A DNA stretch of 64,000 nt from G963668605 sp963793625 (GTDB lineage: Bacteria; Acidobacteriota; Terriglobia; Bryobacterales; Bryobacteraceae), in NCBI GenBank assembly GCA_963793625.1, contig CAWCAT010000005.1:1-64000 (forward strand), given 5' to 3'. Each line of letters begins with the position of its first letter. Position 1 is the first letter of the stretch. Made by a program: the position numbers and the translations under genes. Of the stretch, positions 24,684 to 34,927 are shown piece by piece. Below the pieces are notes generated by a model. That model did no database searches. It saw only the letters and a list, made by a program, of their open reading frames with translations, and was not told the origin of the DNA.

Positions 24684-25073
24684 CTAATGACTGCAATGAC
24701 AAAATTCAGCGGTCTCCGGCTTGAGTTTGCCGGCTAGATAAAACGAGACGATCGCTTCAGCCGGACCGACTGCCGCGACTGCAATTGGAGAAATCCCACC
24801 GGCCTTGAGCGCGTCCGCAGCACCGCGTCCCATGCCCAGGCAGAGCACGGTGTCGCAGCCTTTCAAAGACTCGGCCATCGCCGCATGATGATCCGGGGCG
24901 GATGGGTCGCCGATGTTGCAGGAGCCCTCCGCGTGGGAGTGGCACCCAGTATTCACCCTGCTCTCGCAGCCACTGATCTCTCCGTCTTCGACATCAAAAA
25001 CCAGGAATGCCGAACTCCGGCCAAAATGCTCCGCCATGGAGAAGCCGTCGTTGGTAGGAACCGCAATTTTCAT
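24684..25073 (-). CDS. NifX/NifB-like dinitrogenase cofactor-domain protein
   Basis: A 129-residue protein of the small family that binds iron-molybdenum cofactor or iron-sulphur precursors. It starts MKIAVPTNDGFSMAEHFGRS, the family pattern (a conserved HFGRS near residue 17), and has GMGRGAADALKAGGI in the middle. Unlike most relatives it is rich in possible metal ligands: NTGCHSHAEGSC in the loop and CHCSH at the very end. No nif gene is nearby, so a role in nitrogen fixation is unlikely; relatives outside nif clusters are of unknown function. The ATG at 25073 is chosen over a GTG one codon earlier. It lies 32 bases after the GH97 gene and 4 bases before murI on the same strand. Confidence 0.82.
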   Translation of the reverse strand: MKIAVPTNDGFSMAEHFGRSSAFLVFDVEDGEISGCESRVNTGCHSHAEGSCNIGDPSAPDHHAAMAESLKGCDTVLCLGMGRGAADALKAGGISPIAVAAVGPAEAIVSFYLAGKLKPETAEFCHCSH

Positions 25074-25105
25074 CACGTTACTATTCTCTCCCAGACGGCT
25101 TAACT

Positions 25106-27599
25106 CTAGTGTGGAAGGTGGGCTTGAATGACGGCCGATACCGCCGCACCCATGCTTTCGCTGGCTTCTCGTTTCCAGTGAAAGCCGTCACCGGCTGCGA
25201 GTTCAAGGTGTGGCGACGTGAGTTTATAAAGGTCGTTGATCGGTATCTTGAAATCGCGCATGACCTTCGCCGCGAGCGCGTTGTGCTCCAGGATGGTCGC
25301 GTTGATTTCCGGATCGAATTCTAGGGGCTTTCCTTTCACGGTGACGGGTGTGGTGCTGGCCCAGATCAGGGCGGCGCGCGGCGCATTGGTTCGCAGCGCC
25401 TCGACATACTTGCGCATTAGAGGTTCGAACTGGCCCTCGGGAATGCGGCCCTTGGCCCAGCCGTGCAGTCCGAGATTAAAGTGGATTACGTCATAGGGTC
25501 CGTTCGCAATCACCTTTTGGATGTACTCGGGCAAACCGCTGTGGGCCTGATTGTAAGGATTGATCCACGCATCGACATTCGCCTTACCCGCAAGGTTCTT
25601 GTAAACCGTGCTGCGGTATGCGCTCATTACTGAGTCGCCGATCAGGAGCACACGCGGAAGTTTTGCATCGGTGACCTCGGCCGGTTCTATGCGCCAGGGC
25701 GCAGCTTCCAGCCAGATTGCCTGTCCACCGCCGGCGCGCAGCGAAGCATCGATCACAGTTTTGGAATCGACCTCGCGCTTGGACATGCGTACGTCCTTGT
25801 CCTTCGCACCGTTCTCATAAAGATGCGCTATGAACTTCTGTCCGGCCGGAAGGAACGAGAGCGGGACCGCAATCTTGCGAGGCACTCCGTTGTTGATCGA
25901 CCCCACGAACCAGTCCCTGCCGCTGCGGCGTGCGACTGTAATGAAGCGGCCGATCTGGCCATCGACTACTTTCGTGTCATCCCAGACGGTTGGGATGCGA
26001 TCGAAAAACTCTACCTCGGGTTCGCCGTTATAACTCGCTGGGCGATCGTACCAATACATGAATTGGAAGGGACTGTAATAGACGGCGGCTAGGGCCAGTT
26101 GCTGTGCGCGCGTAGTTTTGATGCGGTCGTTGAAATAGCAGATGGTGTAATCGGCCGCGCCCGCGACAAAGCGTGTGAACGGCAACACGGTATTGTGATC
26201 CGGCGTGGGCATGGTTTCATTGCCCGCGATGCCCTCTTGAGTAAGCAGATTCGGAAGCGTACGGCTGACGCCGGTCGGGCGGTGCTCGTCGTGTATGTCG
26301 ACCATCATCTTGTGCTTGCCGGCAAGTTCGACGGCATCATAAAGCCATTTCGTCCAGTACTGGCTGCCGACGTTGACGAAGCCGAACTTCATGCCTTTGA
26401 CACCCCACTTTTCGTAGAGCGGCAGAATCGCACCGAGCTGTTTTTCGAGCGCCCGCCGATTCACGTATAGCAGCACTCCGATGCCTTGCTCCTTGCCGTA
26501 GTTGATGACTTCCTGCAAATCGAGCGGACCGCGACCGGGCGCAAGGTGTACTCCTGTGGCGTCCGATGCATCATCATATTCTGAGCCGTACCAGCCGGCG
26601 TCAAACTCGATGTACTGCAACTTGCGCTGTTTCGCGAAATCGATTAACTGCTTCGCGCCCGTGGTGGACATCGTAACCTCGCGCATGACCTTGCCGGACT
26701 TGATCCAGGAGGTGTCCTTGAATACCGACGGTTCGCTCAGGTTCAGCAACAGGTAATTGCGTTCGAGCAGATCGCCGGGCCGATCGCCTACGATCGCGGC
26801 TCTCCAGGGTGATGAGAACGGCGCGGTGCCCCAAACGTACGGCTTGCCGGCGGCTTCGGTGGGCATTTTGGAAACCCCACCAGGGTCGGGATAAGCTCCA
26901 GCCGTGGGGCCACCGGAAAGATCACTAAATAGCGTTCCGGGCTTGCCCGGCACGGGCGAGAACAGCATCCTGGCGTAATTGCGCAGTCCAGCCTCGACAA
27001 GCGCAACGTGCGTACCATCCGGATATTCAATAGCCAGCGGACGCTCGCATTGCGGCTGAATGTCCTTGGTCCACACGTTTTCAAACTGGCGCTGCGCGCC
27101 GTGTGTTTCCCAGGCTCGCGTGCCATCGGGAATATGAAATTCGCTTTGCTCGGACAGGATCACGAAGTCCGTCAACGCTTTCTGTTTGGGAATGGTGTAA
27201 CGAAAGGCCGCGCCCTCGTTATACGCGCGGATTGAAATCTGTAACAGGCGTTGCGGCGCGACCTGTTCTTCCAGATCAATGACCGCCTCGCGATAGTTTT
27301 CTGGAATCGAACTTCGCTCGCCGTAGACCGGCTTCCAGCTTCCATTGCGTGTATCTTCACGAACTCCGCGAATGACGAGATTGGTCGAGAGTGGACCGGA
27401 GCCCTGCAACGTCAGCCCGAGGCGTGAATCGAGGATTACCGGTTTGCCGCGATAACTGACGCTATATGTCGGTGTATCTTTCATCACGAATTGGATCGCA
27501 ACGTTGCCGTCGGGCGAGGTCACCGTGACAGCGGAACGCGGTTGGGCTGTTGCGATTGCGGTTGACAACGCGAGTAGAGACGGTGAAAAGTTGTTTCAT
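25106..27599 (-). CDS. GH97 glycoside hydrolase fused to SGNH/GDSL hydrolase (one frameshift)
   Basis: A two-domain exported enzyme of about 830 residues. Residues 1-640 follow the GH97 order: N-terminal beta-sandwich (SPDGNVAIQFVMKDT), (beta/alpha)8 barrel (YIEFDAGWYG, VKGMKFGFVN, LLTQEGIAGNE) and C-terminal beta domain. GH97 enzymes are alpha-glucosidases or alpha-galactosidases. The last 180 residues are an SGNH esterase domain: GDSVMSAYRS (block I), an N in HFNLGLHGW and the D-x-x-H block DGFHWKREASES. The start: removing one base at 27575 joins MKQLFTVS to LALSTAIATAQ, a good signal peptide, with the ATG at 27599. Without this correction a TTG at 27568 would start a product without it. 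It follows the GH127 gene by 6 bases. Confidence 0.83.
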
Positions 27600-27605
27600 T
27601 GTGGT

Positions 27606-29406
27606 CTATGCGATCAATTCGTCATTCACTGCGGTGCCGCCTTCCCGCATGCGGAAATAAGTGGCTGTGCCGTCTGGGTCGGGAAATTCCGTGAGCGTTA
27701 ATTTCAGGTCCGGAGCGCTACCGGTCAGTGCCGGCTTGCTCCATGCGGCAACCTGGCAGGCCGTGCCATTCTTGCGCGCTAGTGCTACTGTTTACAGGTG
27801 CGGCAATGCTGCGTGTGTCGAGTGTGATCGCCTTTAAATCAACGGCGATCACGGCTGGGTTCAGCTTCGGATTGAGGCAGTACAGCACCGGACCGCGCAT
27901 CACGGCCACGCGGCCTTGCTGAAGCTGTGTGCCGCGCACCAGTCGCCACGGCATTTGCATTTTCAATTCGATCACGTCGCCGCGCTTCCACGAGCGTTGC
28001 ACTTCCGCAAAGCCGGGATTTGCGTTCGAGTGCGCCTTGCCGTTCACAGTAATGGTGGCGCTGTTGCACCAGCGCGGAATGCGCAGTTTCACCGGAAACT
28101 TCGCAGGCTTCGACGGATCGACATGAATCCGGACAGTGCCGGAATTCGGGTAGTCAGTTTCCTGCCGCAAGACCAGCTTGAGTCCCGCTGAGATTTCAGC
28201 TTCGGCACTTGATGCCGTGTAAAGGTTGACCGCGACACCGCCGTCAGCGACATAGTAAAGCATCGCGGGCAGATCTGAGATGATGCGCCGGAAATTATTC
28301 GGACAGCAGTAGGTGTCGGTCTTCCAATACACGCGCGGACCGTCGAAAGGAGCCCAATAGCGCAGGCGTCTGCCGTCGGGGGATTGCGCGGCGAACAGAG
28401 CGTTGTACATGGCGCGCTCCATCATGTCGCCATAGAGCGAGTCCGCGCGCATGCGCAGCAATTGATCGAGCCAGCGGATCAGGTAGCCTGTCGCGCATGT
28501 TTCAGTTAACTCGCCTTCGCCTGAGTGATCGGAATACCAGCATTCGCTCTTGCTCGCTGAACCCGTAATCAACAATCCATTTTCTTTGCGCAAGAAATTG
28601 AGAACCCGTGTGGATTGCGAGAGCAGCTTCGGATTTGCGTCGCGGTGATAGAACTCGAGTTGGGCCAGGCAGCGGCAGATATACGCGTAAGCATGGCCGT
28701 AGTAGGGCTCCTTGCGGCCCTGCACGATATCGAGATCCCAGCTTTCGAGTTTGACGTCCTGCGTGACCACATTCAAGTAGCGCGAGTCCTGAGTCTCGCG
28801 ATGAATTGCGAGCATCGCGCGATCGAAGCCGGTCATAATCATCGCGAGGTGGATTTTGCTGTCGTCAACTGCTCCGGGCAATTTGCCGGCGAGATGGCGC
28901 ACCATGTAGTCGGCCGCCTTGCGCGCGACTTCCAGCGAAGAACGCTCACCGAAAAAGCGGTAGTCCGCGACCAGAGCATAGACGATATACGAGAGTTCGT
29001 GAATGTCCCAGGCCTTCTTGATGCGACGTTCGGGGGCGAGCAGTCCGATGTATCCATCGGGTTCCTGGGTGCGTGCCAGAGCATCTATGGTGCGCTTCTT
29101 CAACGCCAGCATTGCCGGATCGCCGGAGTTGAACGCCAGGCGGACGATAGCATCGGTGAGCATTCCGACACCGATGAACTCGCCGCTTTGCTTTCTATTT
29201 ACGAACGGAGCGAGAAAATCCTTCTCGACATCCAGGGCGAGAATGTTGCCACGGGCGGTGAGGTCGATGCGCTCACCAATGGCTCCAGCGACCTTCACAC
29301 GATTCAGCGGGAGCGGCGTCCAGCGATCATGAAAAGGCGCTGTGGCGCCGTATGCCGAAGCCGGCAATAATACGGCGCCACAGCGCAGAAAACCACGACG
29401 ATTCAT
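27606..29406 (-). CDS. GH127-type (DUF1680) beta-L-arabinofuranosidase-like protein (one frameshift)
   Basis: Known GH127 enzymes cut beta-L-arabinofuranosides from plant glycans. Corrected length is 599 residues. A Tat-like signal (MNRRGFLRCGAVLLPASAYG) is followed by the (alpha/alpha)6 barrel with ARTQEPDGYIG, EGELTETCATGYL and TYCCPNNFRRIISDLP, the latter carrying the conserved Cys pair of the family's zinc/catalytic site (with a Glu in GELTETCA). The C-terminal beta domain includes MRGPVLYCLN. The frame breaks at 27791-27796; deleting one base restores TVALARKNGTACQVAAWSKP and a stop at 27606. It lies 9 bases after the TonB receptor and 6 before the GH97 gene, a tight operon. Confidence 0.83.
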
Positions 29407-29415
29407 GAACCTATT

Positions 29416-32400
29416 CTAGAAGGTGAAGCGCAGAGCAAGTTGCATGACGCGAGGTGTCAACGCGCCAATCACTTTGCCAAACCGCGTGTTCACCTGGTTG
29501 CCCTGCTGGTCAAAGCGTGCCGTGTTATCGACGGAGTTCCAGGACGCATGGTTGAAGATGTTGTAATTCTCCCATCGGAACTGAACGCTCTTGCCCTCAC
29601 GGAAAAGCTTGAAGGTCTTGTAGAAAGACATGTCGAAGTTGATGCGGCCGGGGCCGCGGAATACGTCGTTAGGGGCGTTTCCGGGGAACACGCCGCGGAC
29701 GGTCGGAGGCGCGAATGCGCTGGTATTGAACGTGCGGTCAGTGGTGCGTTCGCCATGGTCCAGCGTGGCCTTCTGGGTAACGAAGACGCGATTGTAATCG
29801 CCTCCGCCCATGAAGTCAGACAGGCTATAGGCAAGACCATAACCGATGTTCCATGGACGCCCGCTCTGAAGGGTTCCCGTGCCGTTGGCCTGCCAGTTGT
29901 CGAACAGGAATCGAACCGGCAAAACGTTCAGTTTCGAGCTGAGCTTCGGGATATCGTACATGTAGTTCATCGATACCGTGTGGGTCCTGTCGAAGTTCAC
30001 CTTGCCGTAATTCAGGTGGTTATCAAAGTACGTCCCATACGCTTCGTAGTAGCCCATGGCTTTCGACCAGGTATAAGAGATCGCGTACTGCAGTCCTTTG
30101 GTGAAGCGGCGATTGAGCGACGTCTGCAGCGAGTGGTAATTGCTGTTTACTGTCTGCGGCACCGTTATTCCGGTGTAGCCCAGGTACGGCTGCAGGAAGT
30201 CGTCAGCCAAGTAACTGAGGGGGTTCGTATTGCTAGGTTCCTTGCTGGATGGCAGGAAACGCGTGCCCCATGGCAAAGCATTGAATTGGGTCTGGCGCGA
30301 CATAAGTTGGCGCCCGAGCGTCGCCACATAAGCTACGTCGAGGATAGTTCCCTTCAGTAATGTACGTTGAATTCCGAAGCTATAACTCATGATCGTCGGG
30401 GTCTTAAGGTTCGGGTTCAGCGCGGTTACAGCGCGCGGGAAGACAACTCCGCTGGTTACGGCAAAGTCGTTGAGGTTGCCGTAGTAGAGATTGAATGTGT
30501 TCTGCGTATTCTGCACCGTTGCCTGCGAAATTCCAAGATTCGCGCGCGTGGTGTAAGCGATGCCGAAGCCGCCGCGAATGGCGGTCTTGCCGTTGCCCGT
30601 CAGATCGTACGCAAACCCGGCGCGCGGTCCGAAATGAATTCCGCGATTGTTGACGAAGCCGGTTGGCGCATCGTTAGCCGAAATCATGCCGTTGAGCACG
30701 GTCCCGGAATTGGGAACGATCGCGCCGATGTACGAAGCCGGGAAGAACACGCCGTTCAATGGATTCTGGGCGACTCTTTGATTACTGGTGTTCAGGGCCG
30801 GCCGAAACAGTACAACCGATTTTTTGGGATCGTATTGGCTCGGAATGAAGTTCTTGCCCGTAGGATTGCCTTCATGATACGGGGTGTAATATGTGAATCG
30901 CATGCCGTAATCGAGTGTGAGTCGTTTGGTGGCTTTCCACGTGTCCTGCACATACGATTCCACGTTCGTTCCACGGAAATGGAAGATGGGGTGGGTGTCG
31001 GTCTCGGAGTAGATCCGGAAGTTGCCGAGCAGCGCGTTGGCGTAGGCCCAATTAGCATCGTTGAGGTTGTTCGAGTCGCGACTGAAGTCCAGAGATCCTG
31101 CGAAGTTGCCGGTTAACGCGTTGTCTTTGCGAATGTACTCCCAGGTGAAACCGACCTTGACCGTATGAGTTCCGTGAATCTTGGAGATGCTCTCGTTCAG
31201 AGTCATCAGGGGCTCGCTGTCCTTCTGGGTGAGGTTCACCGGGGCGTGAGCGCCGCCGCTCCGGGGACGCCGCCGAAGGACATGGCCGGAACGAAATTGT
31301 TCGGGTTGTTTCCCGGGTAGAACTGAGCCAGCGGTACACCAAGCTTGGCTCTGCTGAGGCGCGACGGATCGTCAATTATCGCCTGGCGGAAGTACTGACG
31401 CCTGTAGCTGAGGTTGAGCTCATTCACCATGGTCGGGCTGAATGTATAAGACGAATTGAGATTTGTGTTGAGGGCCCGTTCTGCGTTGCTGGCCTTCAGC
31501 ATGTTCCATCCCTGGCCGCCCGAAAAGTAACTCGGATCATTCACCGTCCAGAAACTGGCGCGGGCGAACATGCGCAACTTCGAGGTGGGCGCGTAGTCAA
31601 CCTTGACCATGTTCAGGTAGGTATTGTGATACTGCGTATCCGAAAAGTTGTAGTTGTAATTGCCGCCGGATATGGCGCGATTCGTGAAGTTGGCGTCAGG
31701 GAACAAACTCAGCAGCGCTTGGCCGCGCGGATTCAGACGATCCTTGGGGATCACATTATTCGGGAACGGGACACGGTTGTTGGTAGGGTCCCAGATCGGA
31801 ACTTGCCTGTTGTTCTGATCGACGGTTTGCGAGAAATCGCCTGCGCGTTCGAGCGTAGTCGGCATGGTGACTTGCACCAGCGGCCGCGGATATTTCGTCG
31901 GCCCGATATCCGAAGAGACGAAGAAGAACAGTTTGTCCTTCTTGCTGTTTACTTTCCCGGGCACATAAAGCGGCCCGCCGAGGGTGGCTCCGAACGTATT
32001 AAAGCGGTACTTTGCGCGAGCGACGTTGTTCACCTTGTTGATGTACGCATTCGCGTTCAGCGCTTCGTTCCGAAAATAGTAATACGCGGTGCCTTTGTAG
32101 TCGCGACTGCCCGATTTCGTAATGGTCTTGATGATCGCGCCGCCGTTGCGGCCATCTTCCGCGCGGTAGTTTGCGGTGGAGACTTTAACTTCAGCCACCG
32201 AGTCCATGGCGACCTGACTGTAACTGTAGTTCGGGTTGATGGCGCTGGCACCGGAGCCTCCGTCCACGTAAACTGAATTGCCACCCGCGGCGATGCCGTT
32301 GACGTTCGGGGTTAGCGTGAGCTGAAAAGCGTCGGTCTCAAAGAAGCGGTCGTCACCTACCATGCCCGGCAGTGTGTTCAACAAGGAGAGATAGTTGCGG

Positions 32401-32843
32401 CCGCGGCTCTGCATCGTATTCATCTGTTCGCCTGTGATCATCTGCGTGCGGTCGCTGCTTTCCACTTCAACTGCAGCTCCCTGGGACACGACTGTGACGC
32501 TTTCGGTAAGCGCTCCGACCTCGAGCTGCAACTTTCCGACTACCAGGCGTTCCGCCTGCGTGAGTACCAGGCCGGTTTTCTCGAAGCGCTTGAACCCGGC
32601 GACCTCGATCGAAATGGAATACTCGCCCGGCTGAACTGCGGTTAGCACGAACAATCCAACGCCGTCGGTGCTGAAGGGCCGCTGCTCTCCGGTGGCAATC
32701 TGGAGCAGTTTTCCTTTCGCGCCAGCGACGGCTAACCCGCCGGAGTCGATAACTGAACCGCTAATCACACCAGTTAGCGTCTGGGCGTGAAGACAGGCCG
32801 TTGCAAAGAGGGAAACAGCAAAAAGGCGAAGCGCACGAAACAT
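29416..32843 (-). CDS. TonB-dependent receptor 1, Oar-like with carboxypeptidase regulatory domain (one frameshift)
   Basis: An outer-membrane receptor of about 1142 residues. Signal peptide, then the carboxypeptidase-regulatory-like beta-sandwich (LTGVISGSVIDSGGLAVAGA), plug domain (GRNYLSLLNTLPG, then VKVSTANYRAEDGRNGGAII), and a long barrel ending in the aromatic LALRFTF. This architecture is the large receptor family of Acidobacteria thought to take up glycans. The start at 32843 has CAGGAG at good distance. The frame breaks in CCCC/GGGG at 31241-31244; adding one base (or dropping two) joins AAALTP to VNLTQKDSEP. It heads the GH127-GH97 operon and faces, head to head, the regulator gene at 33057. 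Confidence 0.88.
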
Positions 32844-33056
32844 ACCTGGTTTCTCCTGAAGACTAATCTCTCCGGCACGACTACGTTAAAACGAAGCCGA
32901 CCCCTGCCGGTCAGGATTACACTATCATCATTTAGTACCATCAGTAATGTTCCGAACAGTATTTCTCGCAGATCGCGGATCCCCTTTTCTTTGTTCACGT
33001 TCGGCCTTCTGATTAACGGTAACGTACTGTAATTTGTGATATACTCCTCACGCGAT

Positions 33057-34298
33057 ATGGAAAAGGTGCAGCACGAATCCACTGGTCCGAGTCTCAAAAC
33101 GCCAAGTCCGGAATCGGTGCGCGAACATCTGGGCCGCCTTCTGGCCAGTCCACATTTCCGAACCAGTAAACGTTGCTGCGAGTTTCTTTCCTTTGTGGTG
33201 GAACGCTCCCTGGAGGGGCGTGAGCAGGAGATCAAAGAGCGCACGCTTGGAGTTGCGATCTTCGGCAGGCCTCAGAACTACGAAACCGCGGCCGACCCGA
33301 TAGTCCGGGTCAAAGCCAATGAGGTTCGCAAACGCCTGGCGCAGTACTACCGTGAAACCGGCGTCAACGAACTTCTGCAAATCGAACTTCCGTCAGGTGC
33401 CTATCTTCCGGAATTCCATTGGGCCGGCTCGACGGTTCGAGAGCCTCTTGTTACTAAGATTGTAGAAAGCCCGTCCCGATCAGGGCGCTGGCTGACCTAT
33501 ATTCTGATTGTTGTAGTTTTGGCGGGAGCGACGGGGTTTTTCCTGAAATGGACGTCTCGCACTTCCGAACTCGACGAGTTCTGGGCCCCGTTCGTACACA
33601 ACTCCGGGACACCCCTGATCTGTGTGGGCGTTGCTGAGAACTGGATGTTATCCAAGCGGCTAAAAACACTGATCAACAACATTCCTCCGGAAGGCACCCA
33701 GCCCACCAGCGTCGCTATCATGCCGGGCGAGGTGGCGCACCTGCTAAACCACCACATGTCACTCGGCAACCTGGAGTCTGTTCTAGCGCTCTCTACATTG
33801 CTGACAGCTAAAGGAAAGCCGTCGCAACTCCGTATGGGTGCAAGCTTGAGCATGGATGACATGCTGACTCATCCTGTGATTGCGATAGGAGCCTTCAACA
33901 ATCAGTGGACGATCCGCCGAAATGCCGAGATGCGGTTCAGTTTCGAGGGCGATGGCACGGAGCAAGCCGCCCCGCTCTCAATCCGCGACCGTCTGAACCC
34001 CGAGCGCAAGTGGACCGTTACCGATCGCTTTCCGTGGAAGACGCAGCCTACGGATTACGCGATCATCTCGCGGCTATTCGATCCAGCCTCCGGGAACGTA
34101 TTTATCACGATGGCGGGGATTAACAGTTTCGGAACGCAGGCGGCGGGAGAATTCCTCAGCAAGCCCCGTTACTGGAAGGAATTGGTTCAGACTGCACCGA
34201 CTGGCTGGCAAAAGATGAACTTGCAGGTGGTGCTCGAAACCACCGTGGTTGGAACCACGCCCAGCGCGCCTCGTGTTCTTGCGACCCATTTCTGGTAA
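33057..34298 (+). CDS. Membrane-anchored regulator-like protein with N-terminal helical domain
   Basis: A 413-residue protein. The N-terminal 95 residues (ADPIVRVKANEVRKRLAQYY with FLSFVVERSLEGREQEIKE before it) match a helical domain widespread in Acidobacteria and gammaproteobacteria, where it precedes TolB/adenylate-cyclase-like or effector regions; a DNA-binding role is often assumed. One membrane helix follows (WLTYILIVVVLAGATGFFL), then about 260 residues that should lie in the periplasm and resemble nothing I recognise. A GTG at 33036 is in frame; the ATG at 33057 is preferred. A likely -10 box TATACT is at 33040. The gene is divergent from TonB receptor 1, the usual place for its regulator, so it may sense the imported glycan; this is inference. 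Confidence 0.65.
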   Translation: MEKVQHESTGPSLKTPSPESVREHLGRLLASPHFRTSKRCCEFLSFVVERSLEGREQEIKERTLGVAIFGRPQNYETAADPIVRVKANEVRKRLAQYYRETGVNELLQIELPSGAYLPEFHWAGSTVREPLVTKIVESPSRSGRWLTYILIVVVLAGATGFFLKWTSRTSELDEFWAPFVHNSGTPLICVGVAENWMLSKRLKTLINNIPPEGTQPTSVAIMPGEVAHLLNHHMSLGNLESVLALSTLLTAKGKPSQLRMGASLSMDDMLTHPVIAIGAFNNQWTIRRNAEMRFSFEGDGTEQAAPLSIRDRLNPERKWTVTDRFPWKTQPTDYAIISRLFDPASGNVFITMAGINSFGTQAAGEFLSKPRYWKELVQTAPTGWQKMNLQVVLETTVVGTTPSAPRVLATHFW

Positions 34299-34308
34299 CT
34301 TCTGACGA

Positions 34309-34851
34309 CTACGATTTGGCCAGTCCCTCGGCGAGATCACGGTAAAACTGGTGCCGTTCGGGAGTAGTGGCCTGCGAGAACTGCGCTTCCAGAGTGTTCG
34401 CGTCTTCGCCCACAAGAATGTGCTCAGCCATGCGGAAGAGCACGTTATCTTCTTTGGAAATGTGCTGCCGAAGCATCTGTATATATGCGGTTGCGTTCTG
34501 CGCGACCTCGGTGATGGCTTCGGCTGAGCCGGATCCCGCGGCTTGCAGATTGCTACGTACAGCACCGAGGCACTTGCGCCCGAATTCATGATCGTGGAGC
34601 ATGCAGCCGATCGGACCGTTTTGTTCGGGAACGCCGTGCAGTTTTAGCATGGGAAAAAGCGCGACCTCTTCCTTATAATGGTGGCAACCGTCGGCGAAGT
34701 TCGCGAAAAAGTCCAGCGCCTGCTCGAAAAACTGGACAGGAAAAGGTTGTTTCCCGAACTGGGCAACCTGGTTTTCCATTGCGGTAAGCACAGTTTCGAT
34801 GACTCGGTGCTCTTGAACCAATTGACTGACTGGGTGCGTGGTGGCGATCAT
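34309..34851 (-). CDS. Hemerythrin HHE domain protein
   Basis: Hemerythrin-like proteins carry a non-haem di-iron centre in a four-helix bundle and bind oxygen or react with nitric oxide; relatives repair nitrosylated iron-sulphur clusters. The product is about 180 residues. Iron ligands are visible as H in VQEHRVIE, HHYKEE (H-x-x-x-E), HDHEFGRK and HISKEDNVLF (H-x-x-x-E). The ATG at 34851 is chosen because GAGGAG lies six bases before it; an earlier ATG (34872) would put this site inside the gene. A palindrome GTGACTGAAGTCAC lies 48 bases upstream, and the same pattern precedes the nitric oxide reductase gene, which supports a role in nitric oxide stress. Confidence 0.85.
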   Translation of the reverse strand: MIATTHPVSQLVQEHRVIETVLTAMENQVAQFGKQPFPVQFFEQALDFFANFADGCHHYKEEVALFPMLKLHGVPEQNGPIGCMLHDHEFGRKCLGAVRSNLQAAGSGSAEAITEVAQNATAYIQMLRQHISKEDNVLFRMAEHILVGEDANTLEAQFSQATTPERHQFYRDLAEGLAKS

Positions 34852-34898
34852 TTGTATCTCCTCAAGAGCCATTGTGGGCGACTGATTTGCATTCGGCA

Positions 34899-34912
34899 GT
34901 GACTGAAGTCAC
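34899..34912 (-). promoter_or_regulatory. GTGAC-N4-GTCAC palindrome, Crp/Fnr-type site before the hemerythrin gene
   Basis: GTGACTGAAGTCAC. Counting towards the hemerythrin gene, CACAAT (34876-34871) sits at -10 if the palindrome is centred at -41.5, the classical activator position for Crp/Fnr regulators. The matching site at 39150 differs by two central bases. The regulator is not in the window. Confidence 0.6.
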
Positions 34913-34927
34913 GATGAAGGGAGACCG

